DNA of 10,632 bases from Pyrinomonadaceae bacterium (GCA_014379075.1 JACMMN010000067.1:1-10632); one strand, 5' to 3'; shown: positions 1-6,575, counted from the stretch's first letter. Numbers and translations: made by a program. Notes: generated by a model not told the origin, from the sequence alone.

Positions 1-69
1 AAAGTCCAAAGTTGGGATTTGAGATTTTCATCGAAAAGTTCTTGGTTCGTAAGTGTATAGAACCCCGGT

Positions 70-91
70 CGCTACCGCTCTCGGTACTGAC
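70..91. repeat. Palindromic repeat half-site, related to the recG insert
   Basis: This short repeat lies in the non-coding stretch after the recG stop. It contains a perfect small hairpin (TACCG, loop CTCT, CGGTA) bounded by GTC and GAC. Its 22 bases match 17 of 22 bases of the arm at 1917-1938 inside recG, and its reverse complement matches 15 of 22 bases of the other arm at 1836-1857. I infer that it belongs to the same dispersed palindromic family. The rest of 1-122 holds no gene that I can support. It has only a weak GGTTC/GAACC hairpin (44-48 with 60-64) and a CAAGCTTG palindrome. No T-tract terminator for recG is visible. Confidence 0.5.
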
Positions 92-122
92 AAGAATCAC
101 TTGCAAGCTTGAACTCAGAACA

Positions 123-2465
123 TTAGCCGATTCCGGCTAGTTGGAAACGGGCGTCGGCTTTTATGCGTTCGATCAGGCGGGAAGTTTCCTGGGTTAGGCG
201 TTTGGTCGTTAGATAATGGTCGGCCTCGGTTTTTGCGGTTTCGAGGATTTCGAGATCGCGGATGATGTTGGCGATACGGAAAGTTTGAATGCCTGATTGG
301 CGTGTGCCGAGAATTTCGCCTTGGCCGCGAATCTCGAGATCTTTTTCAGCAATGCGAAAACCGTCGTTGGTTTCTTCCATAATGCCGAGGCGTTCCTTGG
401 CGACAGCGGTTTTCTTATCGCCGGTCAGCAGAACGCAAAAGCTCTGTCCGGCACCGCGGCCGACTCGTCCGCGTAATTGATGAAGCTGCGACAGGCCGAA
501 GCGTTCAGCGTGTTCGATGACCATGAGTGAAGCGTTCGGCACATCTACGCCGACCTCGATGACTGTTGTAGAAACAAGAATATTCAGCGAACCGGCGACG
601 AATTGGCTCATTATTTCTTCCTTGTCGGCGGATTTCATTTTGCCGTGGAGCAGGCCGATCTTGTGCTGCGGGAAAACTTTGTCGCGCAGTTCCTCGAACA
701 TTTTCGTTGCCGCTTTCAGGTCGAGTTTTTCGGATTCTTCGATGAGCGGATAAACGATATATATTTGCCGGCCGAGGGCGATCTCGCGTTCGATGCCTTT
801 GTAAACGCCGCTTCGCTGATCTTCGCCGAGGACGACAGTTTTTACGGGTGTTCTGCCGGGCGGCAGTTCGTCGATGATAGATTCATCGAGATCGCCGTAA
901 ACGGTCATTGCCAGCGAACGGGGAATCGGCGTCGCGGTCATCACGAGAATATCCGGATTATAGCCGAGAGCCCGTAACTCGGCCCGCTGGAGAACACCGA
1001 ATCGGTGTTGCTCGTCGATGATGGCAAGTCCAAGATTTTCAAACTCTACAGCGTCCTGAATTATCGCGTGGGTTCCGACGATCACTTGAATCTCGCCATT
1101 TGCAATGTCAGCTTGTACTTTACGTTTATCCGCCGCCTTCAGGCTTCCGGTTAAAAGCCCAACGCGATAGGAAGTGTTTTCGAAAAGTTTCAGAGCATTT
1201 CGGGCGTGCTGATCGGCCAGGATTTCGGTCGGAGCCATCAGCGCGGCTTGATAGCCGTTTTCCATAGCGGCGAACATCGCCAGGAATGCAACTATCGTTT
1301 TACCGCTGCCGACGTCGCCCTGAATAAGGCGGTTCATCGGCGCGTCGGATTTCATATCGTCAAAGATTCGTGCGATGACGCGATTTTGAGCGGTGGTTAA
1401 TTTAAAGGGTAAAAGCTTCTCAATGCGGCTGAAAATAGTGTCGGAAATCTCGATGACCGTTCCCTTCGGTTCTTTCTGACGTTCGCCGCGCTTGAGCTGT
1501 AAGGCAAATGATACCCAGAAAAATTCTTCGAAGATGAGACGCAGATGAGCCTTGCTGCGAAACATTTCATATTCGGAAATCAAAGTATTTTCGGGCGGGA
1601 AGTGAATTTCCTCGATTGCCTGATGGCGCGGAATAAGTTCGTGGCGTTTTAATACATCGTCCGGCAGATTTTCATCAACAGATGAACGATCAAGATTTCG
1701 CAGCACGTCGAAAATTATCTCGCGGAGACGCTTTGTTTGAAATTGCCCGAGCTTTCGATAAACGGGAACGCAGCGGCCGGTGTGAACGGTGGCAAATTCG
1801 GGGTTGTCGGTGTCTTCGAGGAATTCGTCTTCCTTGTCAGTTCCACCTGCGTCAGCGTGAGGTTGAAATTGGGATTCAGACTCGCTGAACATATCAGTAG
1901 CTCGGGTTGAGCCACCCGCTATCGCAGGCGGTTCTGACGCGGGAAGGATTTCCAGCTCATCCGGCTTGTTCAGTTTTAACGCAAAGGTGTTTCGTCGCGA
2001 ATCCCATTCCCATTTGCCGAACGCAACAAAGCGCGTGCCGCGATCAAAGCGATCTTTATAGTAATTTATGGTGTGGTTCGCCTGTTTTCCCGAGACAAAC
2101 CAGAACACGACTACCGGCTTTTTCGTTCGTTCACGGTCGCCGCCGCTTATTTCGAAGATATACAGCTTAGGTTGTTTCGGGTGGCGGTTTTTCCCTACCT
2201 GAAAGCCGCCTGATACCCGGGTGTAAATTTCAACGGATGCTTCCAGTCCGTCGTAAAGCTGGTCGATACCGAGGAATTGAGAGCGGTCTTCGTACCGCAT
2301 CGGGAAATAATTCAGCAGGTCTTCGACGTTGGCTTGATTTATGTCGCTTTTCGCGGCGTAGATGGCGACGGCCGCCGCCAGCTTTCTGGACATTGCGGCG
2401 GAAAGCTTTGCGATACCGATTTGATGGAGTTCGGTGAGCGGCGTTTTGAGTGTGAGTTTCATCAC
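123..2465 (-). CDS. recG: ATP-dependent DNA helicase RecG
   Basis: RecG is a cytoplasmic SF2 translocase that regresses stalled replication forks and processes Holliday junctions and R-loops. The N-terminal part (about residues 1-235) carries the wedge/OB-fold domain. The helicase core follows: Walker A GDVGSGKT at 383-390, APTEILADQH at 411-420, the DEQH box at 484-487, TATPIPRSLAMT near 510-521, STTVIEVGVDVPNA near 632-645, and the motif VI region QLRGRVGRG at 663-671. At 780 residues it is longer than the ~690 of E. coli RecG. Part of the excess is a 35-residue low-complexity insert (176-210) at the end of the wedge domain, which coincides with a palindromic DNA element. The start is GTG, immediately followed by ATG (2460-2462), which is equally possible; no clear ribosome binding site favours either. 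It lies 8 nt behind the transporter stop, so the two genes are probably cotranscribed. Confidence 0.97.
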   Translation of the reverse strand: MMKLTLKTPLTELHQIGIAKLSAAMSRKLAAAVAIYAAKSDINQANVEDLLNYFPMRYEDRSQFLGIDQLYDGLEASVEIYTRVSGGFQVGKNRHPKQPKLYIFEISGGDRERTKKPVVVFWFVSGKQANHTINYYKDRFDRGTRFVAFGKWEWDSRRNTFALKLNKPDELEILPASEPPAIAGGSTRATDMFSESESQFQPHADAGGTDKEDEFLEDTDNPEFATVHTGRCVPVYRKLGQFQTKRLREIIFDVLRNLDRSSVDENLPDDVLKRHELIPRHQAIEEIHFPPENTLISEYEMFRSKAHLRLIFEEFFWVSFALQLKRGERQKEPKGTVIEISDTIFSRIEKLLPFKLTTAQNRVIARIFDDMKSDAPMNRLIQGDVGSGKTIVAFLAMFAAMENGYQAALMAPTEILADQHARNALKLFENTSYRVGLLTGSLKAADKRKVQADIANGEIQVIVGTHAIIQDAVEFENLGLAIIDEQHRFGVLQRAELRALGYNPDILVMTATPIPRSLAMTVYGDLDESIIDELPPGRTPVKTVVLGEDQRSGVYKGIEREIALGRQIYIVYPLIEESEKLDLKAATKMFEELRDKVFPQHKIGLLHGKMKSADKEEIMSQFVAGSLNILVSTTVIEVGVDVPNASLMVIEHAERFGLSQLHQLRGRVGRGAGQSFCVLLTGDKKTAVAKERLGIMEETNDGFRIAEKDLEIRGQGEILGTRQSGIQTFRIANIIRDLEILETAKTEADHYLTTKRLTQETSRLIERIKADARFQLAGIG
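1836..1938. repeat. Palindromic element inserted in frame within recG
   Basis: Two 22-base arms, 1836-1857 (beginning GTCAGTTCCACCTGCG) and 1917-1938 (ending GCAGGCGGTTCTGAC), are inverted repeats matching at 17 of 22 positions. Between them lies a second small hairpin (TTCAG at 1875-1879, CTGAA at 1885-1889). The flanks also carry a CTTCC/GGAAG pair. Read as recG codons, the element encodes residues 176-210, rich in Ser, Glu, Gly, Ala and Pro. It falls exactly where other RecG proteins run directly from the wedge domain to the following VPVYRKL-type segment. The exact ends are uncertain, because 103 bp is not a multiple of three and the net insertion must be about 102 or 105 bp. It resembles in concept the palindromic elements found inside Rickettsia genes. 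No transposase is nearby. Confidence 0.65.
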
Positions 2466-2473
2466 ATTCGGCT

Positions 2474-3181
2474 TCAGTTAGTTTCGAGCGTAAACGGATT
2501 AAAATCGGTGTCGCGGTCGTAAAAATCTTCGCTTTCAGCGCGTTTTAGGAAATTGACGAAGATGTAAGTAAAAGGTGTAGCGAGAACTTCCCACAAGACA
2601 TTAATAAAATAATTGCCGATCATCACGCTTATAAGCTGTTCGTTCGACCATACGCCAAAAAACGCGACCGGGTAGAAGATCGCGGAATCGGCGATCTCGC
2701 CGAAGATAGTCGATCCGATGGTCCGCAGCCATAGAAACTTGCCTGACGTAATTATTTTGAGTTTTGCCAAGACAAAGGAATTGATAAATTCGCCGATCCA
2801 GAACGCAAGCAGCGAAGCCATGACGATTCGCGGTGTTTGGCCGAAAATTAGTTCTATTGCCTGCTGCCGTTCAGGCGACATCGTTGCCGCAGATGGCAAG
2901 TATGTAACCGAGAAGGCCATTAAAGACGCGAATATCAAAGCTCCAAAACCTGCCCAAATGACCTTTCGCGATCGGGCATAGCCGTAAACCTCCGTGAGAA
3001 CGTCGCCGAACAAATAGCTTAGTGGGAAAAAGAGCACACCCGCTCCGTAAATGTATTCGCCGTAAAAAGGGAGGTTTACCGACGAAACCTTATGCACGCC
3101 GATAAGATTTGAACACAGCAGCACCGTAACGAATGCGGCCATTATCAAATCGTAGTAGCGATAATTTCGGTTTGGGCTCAA
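2474..3181 (-). CDS. yhhQ: Queuosine precursor transporter (YhhQ/VUT family)
   Basis: This is a polytopic inner-membrane protein of 235 residues, matching the VUT_1/YhhQ family, whose characterised members import queuosine precursors (preQ0/preQ1) used to modify the wobble base of some tRNAs. About six hydrophobic segments are visible (near residues 12-30, 43-60, 74-94, 118-138, 157-178 and 185-210). Family motifs include YLFGDVLTEVYGY (56-68) and the polar intramembrane stretch LRTIGSTIFGEIADSAIF (152-169). The start is TTG at 3179-3181, chosen because a GGAG ribosome binding site lies 7 nt upstream and it gives the normal family N-terminus; the next ATG would cut into the first helix. It probably forms a two-gene unit with recG. 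The actual substrate is inferred from the family only, and no other queuosine gene is in the window. Confidence 0.88.
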   Translation of the reverse strand: MSPNRNYRYYDLIMAAFVTVLLCSNLIGVHKVSSVNLPFYGEYIYGAGVLFFPLSYLFGDVLTEVYGYARSRKVIWAGFGALIFASLMAFSVTYLPSAATMSPERQQAIELIFGQTPRIVMASLLAFWIGEFINSFVLAKLKIITSGKFLWLRTIGSTIFGEIADSAIFYPVAFFGVWSNEQLISVMIGNYFINVLWEVLATPFTYIFVNFLKRAESEDFYDRDTDFNPFTLETN

Positions 3182-3205
3182 AAGGAATCTCCGTTCGGTA
3201 GTTGG

Positions 3206-3233
3206 ATTCTAGCAAATTGCTAAAAAGATTCAA
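3206..3233 (-). promoter_or_regulatory. Promoter of the transporter-recG unit, with overlapping palindrome
   Basis: On the minus strand there is a -35 TTGAAT (3228-3233), a 16-base spacer and a -10 TAGAAT (3206-3211) preceded by TGC, an extended -10. The start of transcription would fall near 3199, giving a leader of about 18 nt that contains the GGAG of the transporter gene. A 13-base perfect palindrome, TAGCAAATTGCTA (3210-3222), overlaps the -10 and spacer and could be an operator, although an AT-rich palindrome of this size can also occur by chance. Confidence 0.6.
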
Positions 3234-3237
3234 CGAC

Positions 3238-3272
3238 AAAAAAAGGAAGTAAGCCAGCAACGGCCTACTTCC
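3238..3272 (-). terminator. Rho-independent terminator of rpsT
   Basis: On the minus strand a stem of GGAAGTA and GGC pairs with GCC and TACTTCC, interrupted by a single mismatch and closed by a six-base loop (3245-3272). It is followed directly by seven T residues (3238-3244 as A on the plus strand). It lies about 45 nt after the rpsT stop and just upstream of the transporter promoter, so it separates the two units. On the plus strand there is no T tract after the stem, so it should work in one direction only. Confidence 0.85.
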
Positions 3273-3316
3273 TAGGTTAAAGGAGAAAACTATGTGAACA
3301 AGGTAGAAGAGTATAC

Positions 3317-3580
3317 TTACGCCAAATTCCCAACGTGTTTCGTTAAACGAGACTTATGACGGGCCGCCGTATTTTTGTGAATAAGGCCCTTATTAACTGC
3401 TTTGTCGATCAAAGAAACCGTAGGATTCAGAAGCTCGCTGCTCTGGGTTTTGTCCGTTCCGGCCAAAGCCGTCCGAAGTTTCTTAATCTGAGTGCGCAGT
3501 TTGCTCCGGTTGCTGCGGTTGATCTCGTTTCGCTTTTCGTTCTGCCTGACGCGTTTTACGGCTGATTTATGATTTGCCAT
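3317..3580 (-). CDS. rpsT: 30S ribosomal protein S20
   Basis: S20 binds 16S rRNA early in 30S assembly. The protein has the usual length of 87 residues and a strongly basic, alanine/lysine-rich helical composition. The N-terminus MANHKSAVKRVRQNEKRN is the standard S20 signature, and the C-terminal region GLIHKNTAARHKSRLTKHV is also typical. The ATG start has an AAGGA ribosome binding site (3587-3591) at good spacing. It is monocistronic, with its own consensus promoter upstream and an intrinsic terminator downstream. In E. coli S20 represses its own translation. The leader hairpin at 3607-3622 is a possible site for such control here, but that is only an inference. Confidence 0.97.
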   Translation of the reverse strand: MANHKSAVKRVRQNEKRNEINRSNRSKLRTQIKKLRTALAGTDKTQSSELLNPTVSLIDKAVNKGLIHKNTAARHKSRLTKHVGNLA

Positions 3581-3606
3581 TAAAATTCCTTAATAAAATT
3601 GATAAA

Positions 3607-3622
3607 TCTCTTCTTTAAGAGA
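3607..3622 (-). promoter_or_regulatory. Leader hairpin in the rpsT 5' UTR
   Basis: TCTCTT and AAGAGA form a perfect six-base-pair stem around a four-base loop. It begins within a few nucleotides of the predicted transcription start (near 3624) and ends about 15 nt before the AAGGA ribosome binding site. It could stabilise the 5' end of the mRNA or take part in S20 feedback control. The function is not shown by the sequence. Confidence 0.45.
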
Positions 3623-3630
3623 AACTAAAG

Positions 3631-3659
3631 ATTTTACGGTTGACGAGCTATTAAGTCAA
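3631..3659 (-). promoter_or_regulatory. Consensus sigma-70 promoter of rpsT
   Basis: On the minus strand there is a -35 TTGACT (3654-3659), a spacer of exactly 17 bases and a -10 TAAAAT (3631-3636), each hexamer one base away from consensus. It lies in the 91-bp gap between the J-domain gene and rpsT. This is the best promoter match in the window and fits a strongly expressed ribosomal protein gene. Confidence 0.8.
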
Positions 3660-3671
3660 GCGGACACACGG

Positions 3672-4478
3672 CTAATGCTCAACCTGTAAAGCAAAAGTGT
3701 GAACCAGATCGACGAAAAGTACGAAGATTGGCGGATAGAACACAAACTCCGGTTTTAAACTTGCGGAAAACATATGCGGAACGGTAATCGAAGCAAATTC
3801 GATATAGTTTCCGATGACCATACCGACAACGAAACTTGCAAGTATACCGATTATCAAAAATGCACCGGCGGCGAACCGCGAATACGGCTTTACCGCGGGT
3901 TCGTTTTCGTCAAGGATCGATTCGTGCAGATCGTCTTCATTATACGTGTATTTTTCAAATGCATCCCTAATACGGCCGACAAGATGAATGACGCCGGCGA
4001 TAAATAGAGAAACCAAAATGATCTTGCCGATGATCGCCGAATTCGTAAAAAATTGCGGCTTAAACATTGCCACTACTAAAGTTGAAACAAACAGTCCCAC
4101 TGTTGGGAAAATTATCTTTTGCAAGGCCATCGATTCCCGGCGTTCGTCGGCGATCATGCGGTCGATAATTTCATTGTAACGATGCTCGTAAACCATCTGC
4201 CGCCAACGCCGCGCGTGAGTGTTCTCCGAAGCAAAGAGCGAATCTCCATTAGCCGAGCCATTGTATTGAGCCTGAAGGACCTTTTGATCGTAAATTGCCC
4301 GTTCCTTTGGCTTCCCGAGGATCTCGTAAGCCTCGGCGATACCAGCGAAGGCGCGGGCAGTCTGTTCTGAGCCATTATTTTTATCGGGATGAAGTTTGCG
4401 TGCGAGGCGACGGTACGCCGATTTTATCTCGGAGTTCGAAGCCTTCGGTGAAACTTTGAGGGTTTCGTAATAATTCAC
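3672..4478 (-). CDS. Membrane-anchored J-domain (DnaJ-like) protein
   Basis: The first ~67 residues form a complete J domain with the HPD motif at 30-32, the basic helix AYRRLARKLH before it and the closing helices AYEILGKPKERAIYDQ. This module stimulates the ATPase of an Hsp70 (DnaK). No Gly/Phe region, zinc-finger repeats or DnaJ C-terminal substrate domain follows, so this is a class C (type III) co-chaperone and not the general DnaJ. After a polar linker the remainder has about four hydrophobic segments (near residues 121-140, 147-168, 201-228 and 245-264), which should place the J domain at the inner face of the cytoplasmic membrane. The start is GTG, without a clear Shine-Dalgarno, chosen because it gives the standard J-domain N-terminus (NYYETLKVSP). 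The partner and membrane target are unknown. Confidence 0.85.
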   Translation of the reverse strand: MNYYETLKVSPKASNSEIKSAYRRLARKLHPDKNNGSEQTARAFAGIAEAYEILGKPKERAIYDQKVLQAQYNGSANGDSLFASENTHARRWRQMVYEHRYNEIIDRMIADERRESMALQKIIFPTVGLFVSTLVVAMFKPQFFTNSAIIGKIILVSLFIAGVIHLVGRIRDAFEKYTYNEDDLHESILDENEPAVKPYSRFAAGAFLIIGILASFVVGMVIGNYIEFASITVPHMFSASLKPEFVFYPPIFVLFVDLVHTFALQVEH

Positions 4479-4585
4479 TAGCTAAGTGAGAAGTTTAATG
4501 GAGAGTAAACGGCCGAATATGAAACTATCGTTATTCTTTTTGCGATACTACATTTGGGATGTAACAGGTGATCCATAACATCGAA

Positions 4586-4594
4586 ATTATAACA
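4586..4594 (-). promoter_or_regulatory. Extended -10 promoter upstream of the J-domain gene
   Basis: TGTTATAAT on the minus strand is a perfect -10 hexamer with the TGn extension. No good -35 is found at 17 bases (GGAAGT), which is tolerable for extended -10 promoters. It would give a leader of about 100 nt before the GTG start, with no other gene or obvious riboswitch fold in it. Confidence 0.5.
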
Positions 4595-4605
4595 TAGACA
4601 TTTCC

Positions 4606-4632
4606 GGCACTTCCAGCTTTTTTCGCAGTGCC
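4606..4632 (-). terminator. Possible hairpin terminator after the ExbD-like gene
   Basis: GGCACT (4606-4611) and AGTGCC (4627-4632) form a perfect six-base-pair stem around a 15-base loop, two nucleotides past the stop of the ExbD-like gene. There is no T tract after the stem on the minus strand, so termination would be weak or Rho-assisted. It may act only as an mRNA 3' end stabiliser. Confidence 0.3.
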
Positions 4633-4634
4633 AA

Positions 4635-5072
4635 TTACAAGCCGTCAATTTGCAGGCTTATCGGGTCAGCTCCGGAGGCTTTTACGGCATCGACGACTTT
4701 TGCAACCGATCCGTAATTGAGGCCACGCGGAGCTTTAATGAATACCGTTTGCGGTGCGTTCGCTTCGTCCATTGCGGCGGCAATGTAGCTTTGCCGCCGC
4801 ATTGAGAAAATTTCCGCGAGTCTGCGTATGGTTTTTTGCGGGTCATCAACGGTTCCAACGCTTTTTTCATGGTTGATGCCAAGTGAACGGTCCTCCGAAA
4901 CAATGACGACGAGCGTATCGGGATGAACCGAGACAATGTCGTTTTTCGCGGGCATCTTAGGGATCTTTGCTTTGAATGCGGCTGGCTTCATTGGTGTAAC
5001 AACCATAAAAATAATAAGTAAAACGAGCAGCACATCGATCAAAGGCGTCACGTTTATTACAGGTTTTGTCAT
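4635..5072 (-). CDS. ExbD/TolR-family biopolymer transport protein
   Basis: ExbD/TolR proteins work with an ExbB/TolQ proton channel to convert proton motive force into motion for TonB- or Tol-dependent envelope processes. The N-terminus, INVTPLIDVLLVLLIIFMVV (residues 6-25), is the family signature. It is a short cytoplasmic tail and a single transmembrane helix carrying the conserved protonatable Asp (D13). The rest (about 31-145) would be the periplasmic domain, ending in the usual IKAPRGLNYGSVAKVVDAVKASGA-like segment (split here as IKAPRGLNYG and SVAKVVDAVKASGA). The length of 145 is normal. The ATG start has an AAGGAG ribosome binding site six bases upstream. No exbB/tolQ, tonB or second exbD is adjacent in the window, so its partner must be encoded elsewhere. 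ExbD and TolR cannot be separated from sequence alone. Confidence 0.88.
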   Translation of the reverse strand: MTKPVINVTPLIDVLLVLLIIFMVVTPMKPAAFKAKIPKMPAKNDIVSVHPDTLVVIVSEDRSLGINHEKSVGTVDDPQKTIRRLAEIFSMRRQSYIAAAMDEANAPQTVFIKAPRGLNYGSVAKVVDAVKASGADPISLQIDGL

Positions 5073-5147
5073 TATTTTCTCCTTTTTTGGGACCGTTTAA
5101 TTGGACACCGCGAAAGAGAAAATGTTCCCGGGTTTCATGCGGATGGC

Positions 5148-5216
5148 TGACCGTAAGAGAAGGCTTGGCCGCGGAAATGTAAGAAAGCGCTCCCTGACGG
5201 TCACGCCTTCTGCCAA
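5148..5216. repeat. Structured intergenic region with crossed complementary modules
   Basis: The 161-bp gap between pabB and the ExbD-like gene holds three pairs of perfect complements. TGACCGT (5148-5154) pairs with ACGGTCA (5197-5203), AGAAGGC (5158-5164) with GCCTTCT (5205-5211), and TTGGC (5165-5169) with GCCAA (5212-5216). The modules occur in the same order on both sides, so the pairings cross instead of nesting, giving either alternative hairpins or a pseudoknot. The region may be a degraded repeat or the leader/terminator region between the two genes. I find no convincing promoter for the ExbD-like gene in it. Confidence 0.4.
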
Positions 5217-5233
5217 GAGACGGAGTTAATATG

Positions 5234-6568
5234 CTAAGAAAAGAAGCTGCCCCCGATCGCATCCATTAACGATTCCGCTTTGATCAACGATTCTTCATAC
5301 TCGCTTTCGGCATCGCTGTCGATAGTAATTCCTCCGCCGACATTGAAGACGGCCTCGCAGCCGCCGGGAATAACCATTGTGCGGATGGCGACGCTCATAT
5401 CGAACGATGCGGGAACTGAAAACCGCGCGCCGGGAATCCGATATCCGATCGCTCCCATTGAGAGGCCTCGATTGACAGTTTCGAGTTCGTCGATTATCTG
5501 CATCGTACTCTGCTTTGGAGCACCCGTGATCGACCCACAGGGAAAAACTGCCCTTAAAATATCGGAATATTTCACATTGTCGAGCAACTCGCCGCTAATC
5601 GTCGAAACCAGGTGAAAAAGCGTAGGGTGTTCTTCCAGATCGCAGAGCTTTTCGACCGAGACGCTGCCGAATTCACATACACGCCCGAGATCGTTGCGCA
5701 GAAGATCGACGATCATCGTATTTTCGGTGCGGTCTTTTACGCTCGTCAATAACTCCTGACGAAGTTCGTCATCTTCTTCCGCAGTTTTTCCGCGCGGCCG
5801 CGTGCCTTTTATTGGAGATGTTCGTATGGTCCGAGCCCCGCTGTTTTCGTCCGTTGATATCTGTACGAATCGTTCAGGGGACGCCGAGATCACCGTAGAA
5901 TCGAACCTCTGTAGGAAAGCCGCGAATGGTGCCGGATTATTCCTTCTCAACCGTTCGAAGATCCGTCCGGCAGTCAAACCATTGGGAAGTATGGCGTGAA
6001 GCTGCTGCGTCAGGTTGGTTTGATAAGTGTCGCCGTTCCGAATGCGCTCTTTTATTTCGTCGATCAAGGCTAAATATTCTTCTTTTGGAAAGTTAGAGGT
6101 GACGGAGGCCCCTTCCGATATCGTTCCTCCTATCTGCAGATCAAAGTCCTTTAGGCGGCTTGCAACTTCGACAGTTTTTGCGGGGTTTCCCGAGGCAATT
6201 GTTTTTCCCGTGTCGTAGTTGTGAATGATGAGGCAATCGAATAAAGAGACAAAAACGTTCGGTTCGGGAATGGTTTCGTGTTCCTTGAGTCGCGGCTTGA
6301 TTTTATGGAGCAGCAAGCCGAAATCGTACGAAATGGTGAAGATCGCGGCTAAATTTGCGTCCGAGAGTTTTTTGTCTAAAACTGAAAGCGTTTCCGCCGG
6401 ATCGTCGAAAGAGAGTTCATTAGATTCGACCGGCGAAATGCCGGCTATCAGAAGGTGCGAGCCAAGATGTCCGACGCCGCAGCTGTCCAGAATACAGATT
6501 TTTTCTGTTTTCGCCAGGTTCAGTAGAGCGGAAACCAGTTTTTCCGCGGAAAGGTTGATATCATGCAC
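5234..6568 (-). CDS. pabB: Aminodeoxychorismate synthase component I (PabB)
   Basis: PabB makes 4-amino-4-deoxychorismate from chorismate and PabA-derived ammonia, the step leading to p-aminobenzoate and folate. The C-terminal chorismate-binding domain is complete: GDTYQTNLTQ (179-188), SASPERF (228-234), PIKGTRPRG (252-260), ENTMIVDLLRNDLGRV (282-297), HLVSTISG (319-326), SITGAPK (346-352) and YEESLIKAESLM (424-435). The Lys in PIKGT (K254) is the residue that marks PabB and forms the covalent intermediate in E. coli PabB; anthranilate synthase TrpE has Ala there. The N-terminal ~155 residues are weakly conserved, as usual. Length 444 fits. The start is GTG with no Shine-Dalgarno, 7 nt after an extended -10, suggesting a leaderless mRNA. 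No pabA or pabC is adjacent. An isochorismate synthase is unlikely given PIKGT. Confidence 0.93.
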   Translation of the reverse strand: MHDINLSAEKLVSALLNLAKTEKICILDSCGVGHLGSHLLIAGISPVESNELSFDDPAETLSVLDKKLSDANLAAIFTISYDFGLLLHKIKPRLKEHETIPEPNVFVSLFDCLIIHNYDTGKTIASGNPAKTVEVASRLKDFDLQIGGTISEGASVTSNFPKEEYLALIDEIKERIRNGDTYQTNLTQQLHAILPNGLTAGRIFERLRRNNPAPFAAFLQRFDSTVISASPERFVQISTDENSGARTIRTSPIKGTRPRGKTAEEDDELRQELLTSVKDRTENTMIVDLLRNDLGRVCEFGSVSVEKLCDLEEHPTLFHLVSTISGELLDNVKYSDILRAVFPCGSITGAPKQSTMQIIDELETVNRGLSMGAIGYRIPGARFSVPASFDMSVAIRTMVIPGGCEAVFNVGGGITIDSDAESEYEESLIKAESLMDAIGGSFFS

Positions 6569-6575
6569 GCTTGAA

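Noticed and set aside
55..64. The shared 10-mer GTATAGAACC at 55-64 and 10060-10069
   Set aside because: A 10-base exact repeat is expected many times by chance in a 10-kb window, and neither copy has a usable -35 at normal spacing.
603..977. A 124-codon plus-strand reading frame inside recG
   Set aside because: It lies wholly antisense to conserved RecG helicase motifs and its product has no domain or signal features; it is a shadow frame.
3279..3297. A plus-strand AAAGGAG ribosome binding site followed by ATG and an immediate TGA
   Set aside because: It is a start-stop mini-frame with perfect spacing, but no plus-strand gene or promoter is nearby and it lies in the rpsT 3' region, so chance is the simplest explanation.
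4957..5262. A 101-codon minus-strand frame spanning the pabB-ExbD gap
   Set aside because: It overlaps both neighbours, has no ribosome binding site and a random-looking product; the gap is better explained as structured non-coding sequence.
5234..6568. Anthranilate synthase TrpE as an alternative to PabB
   Set aside because: The motif is PIKGT with the catalytic Lys, not PIAGT, and no trp genes are adjacent.
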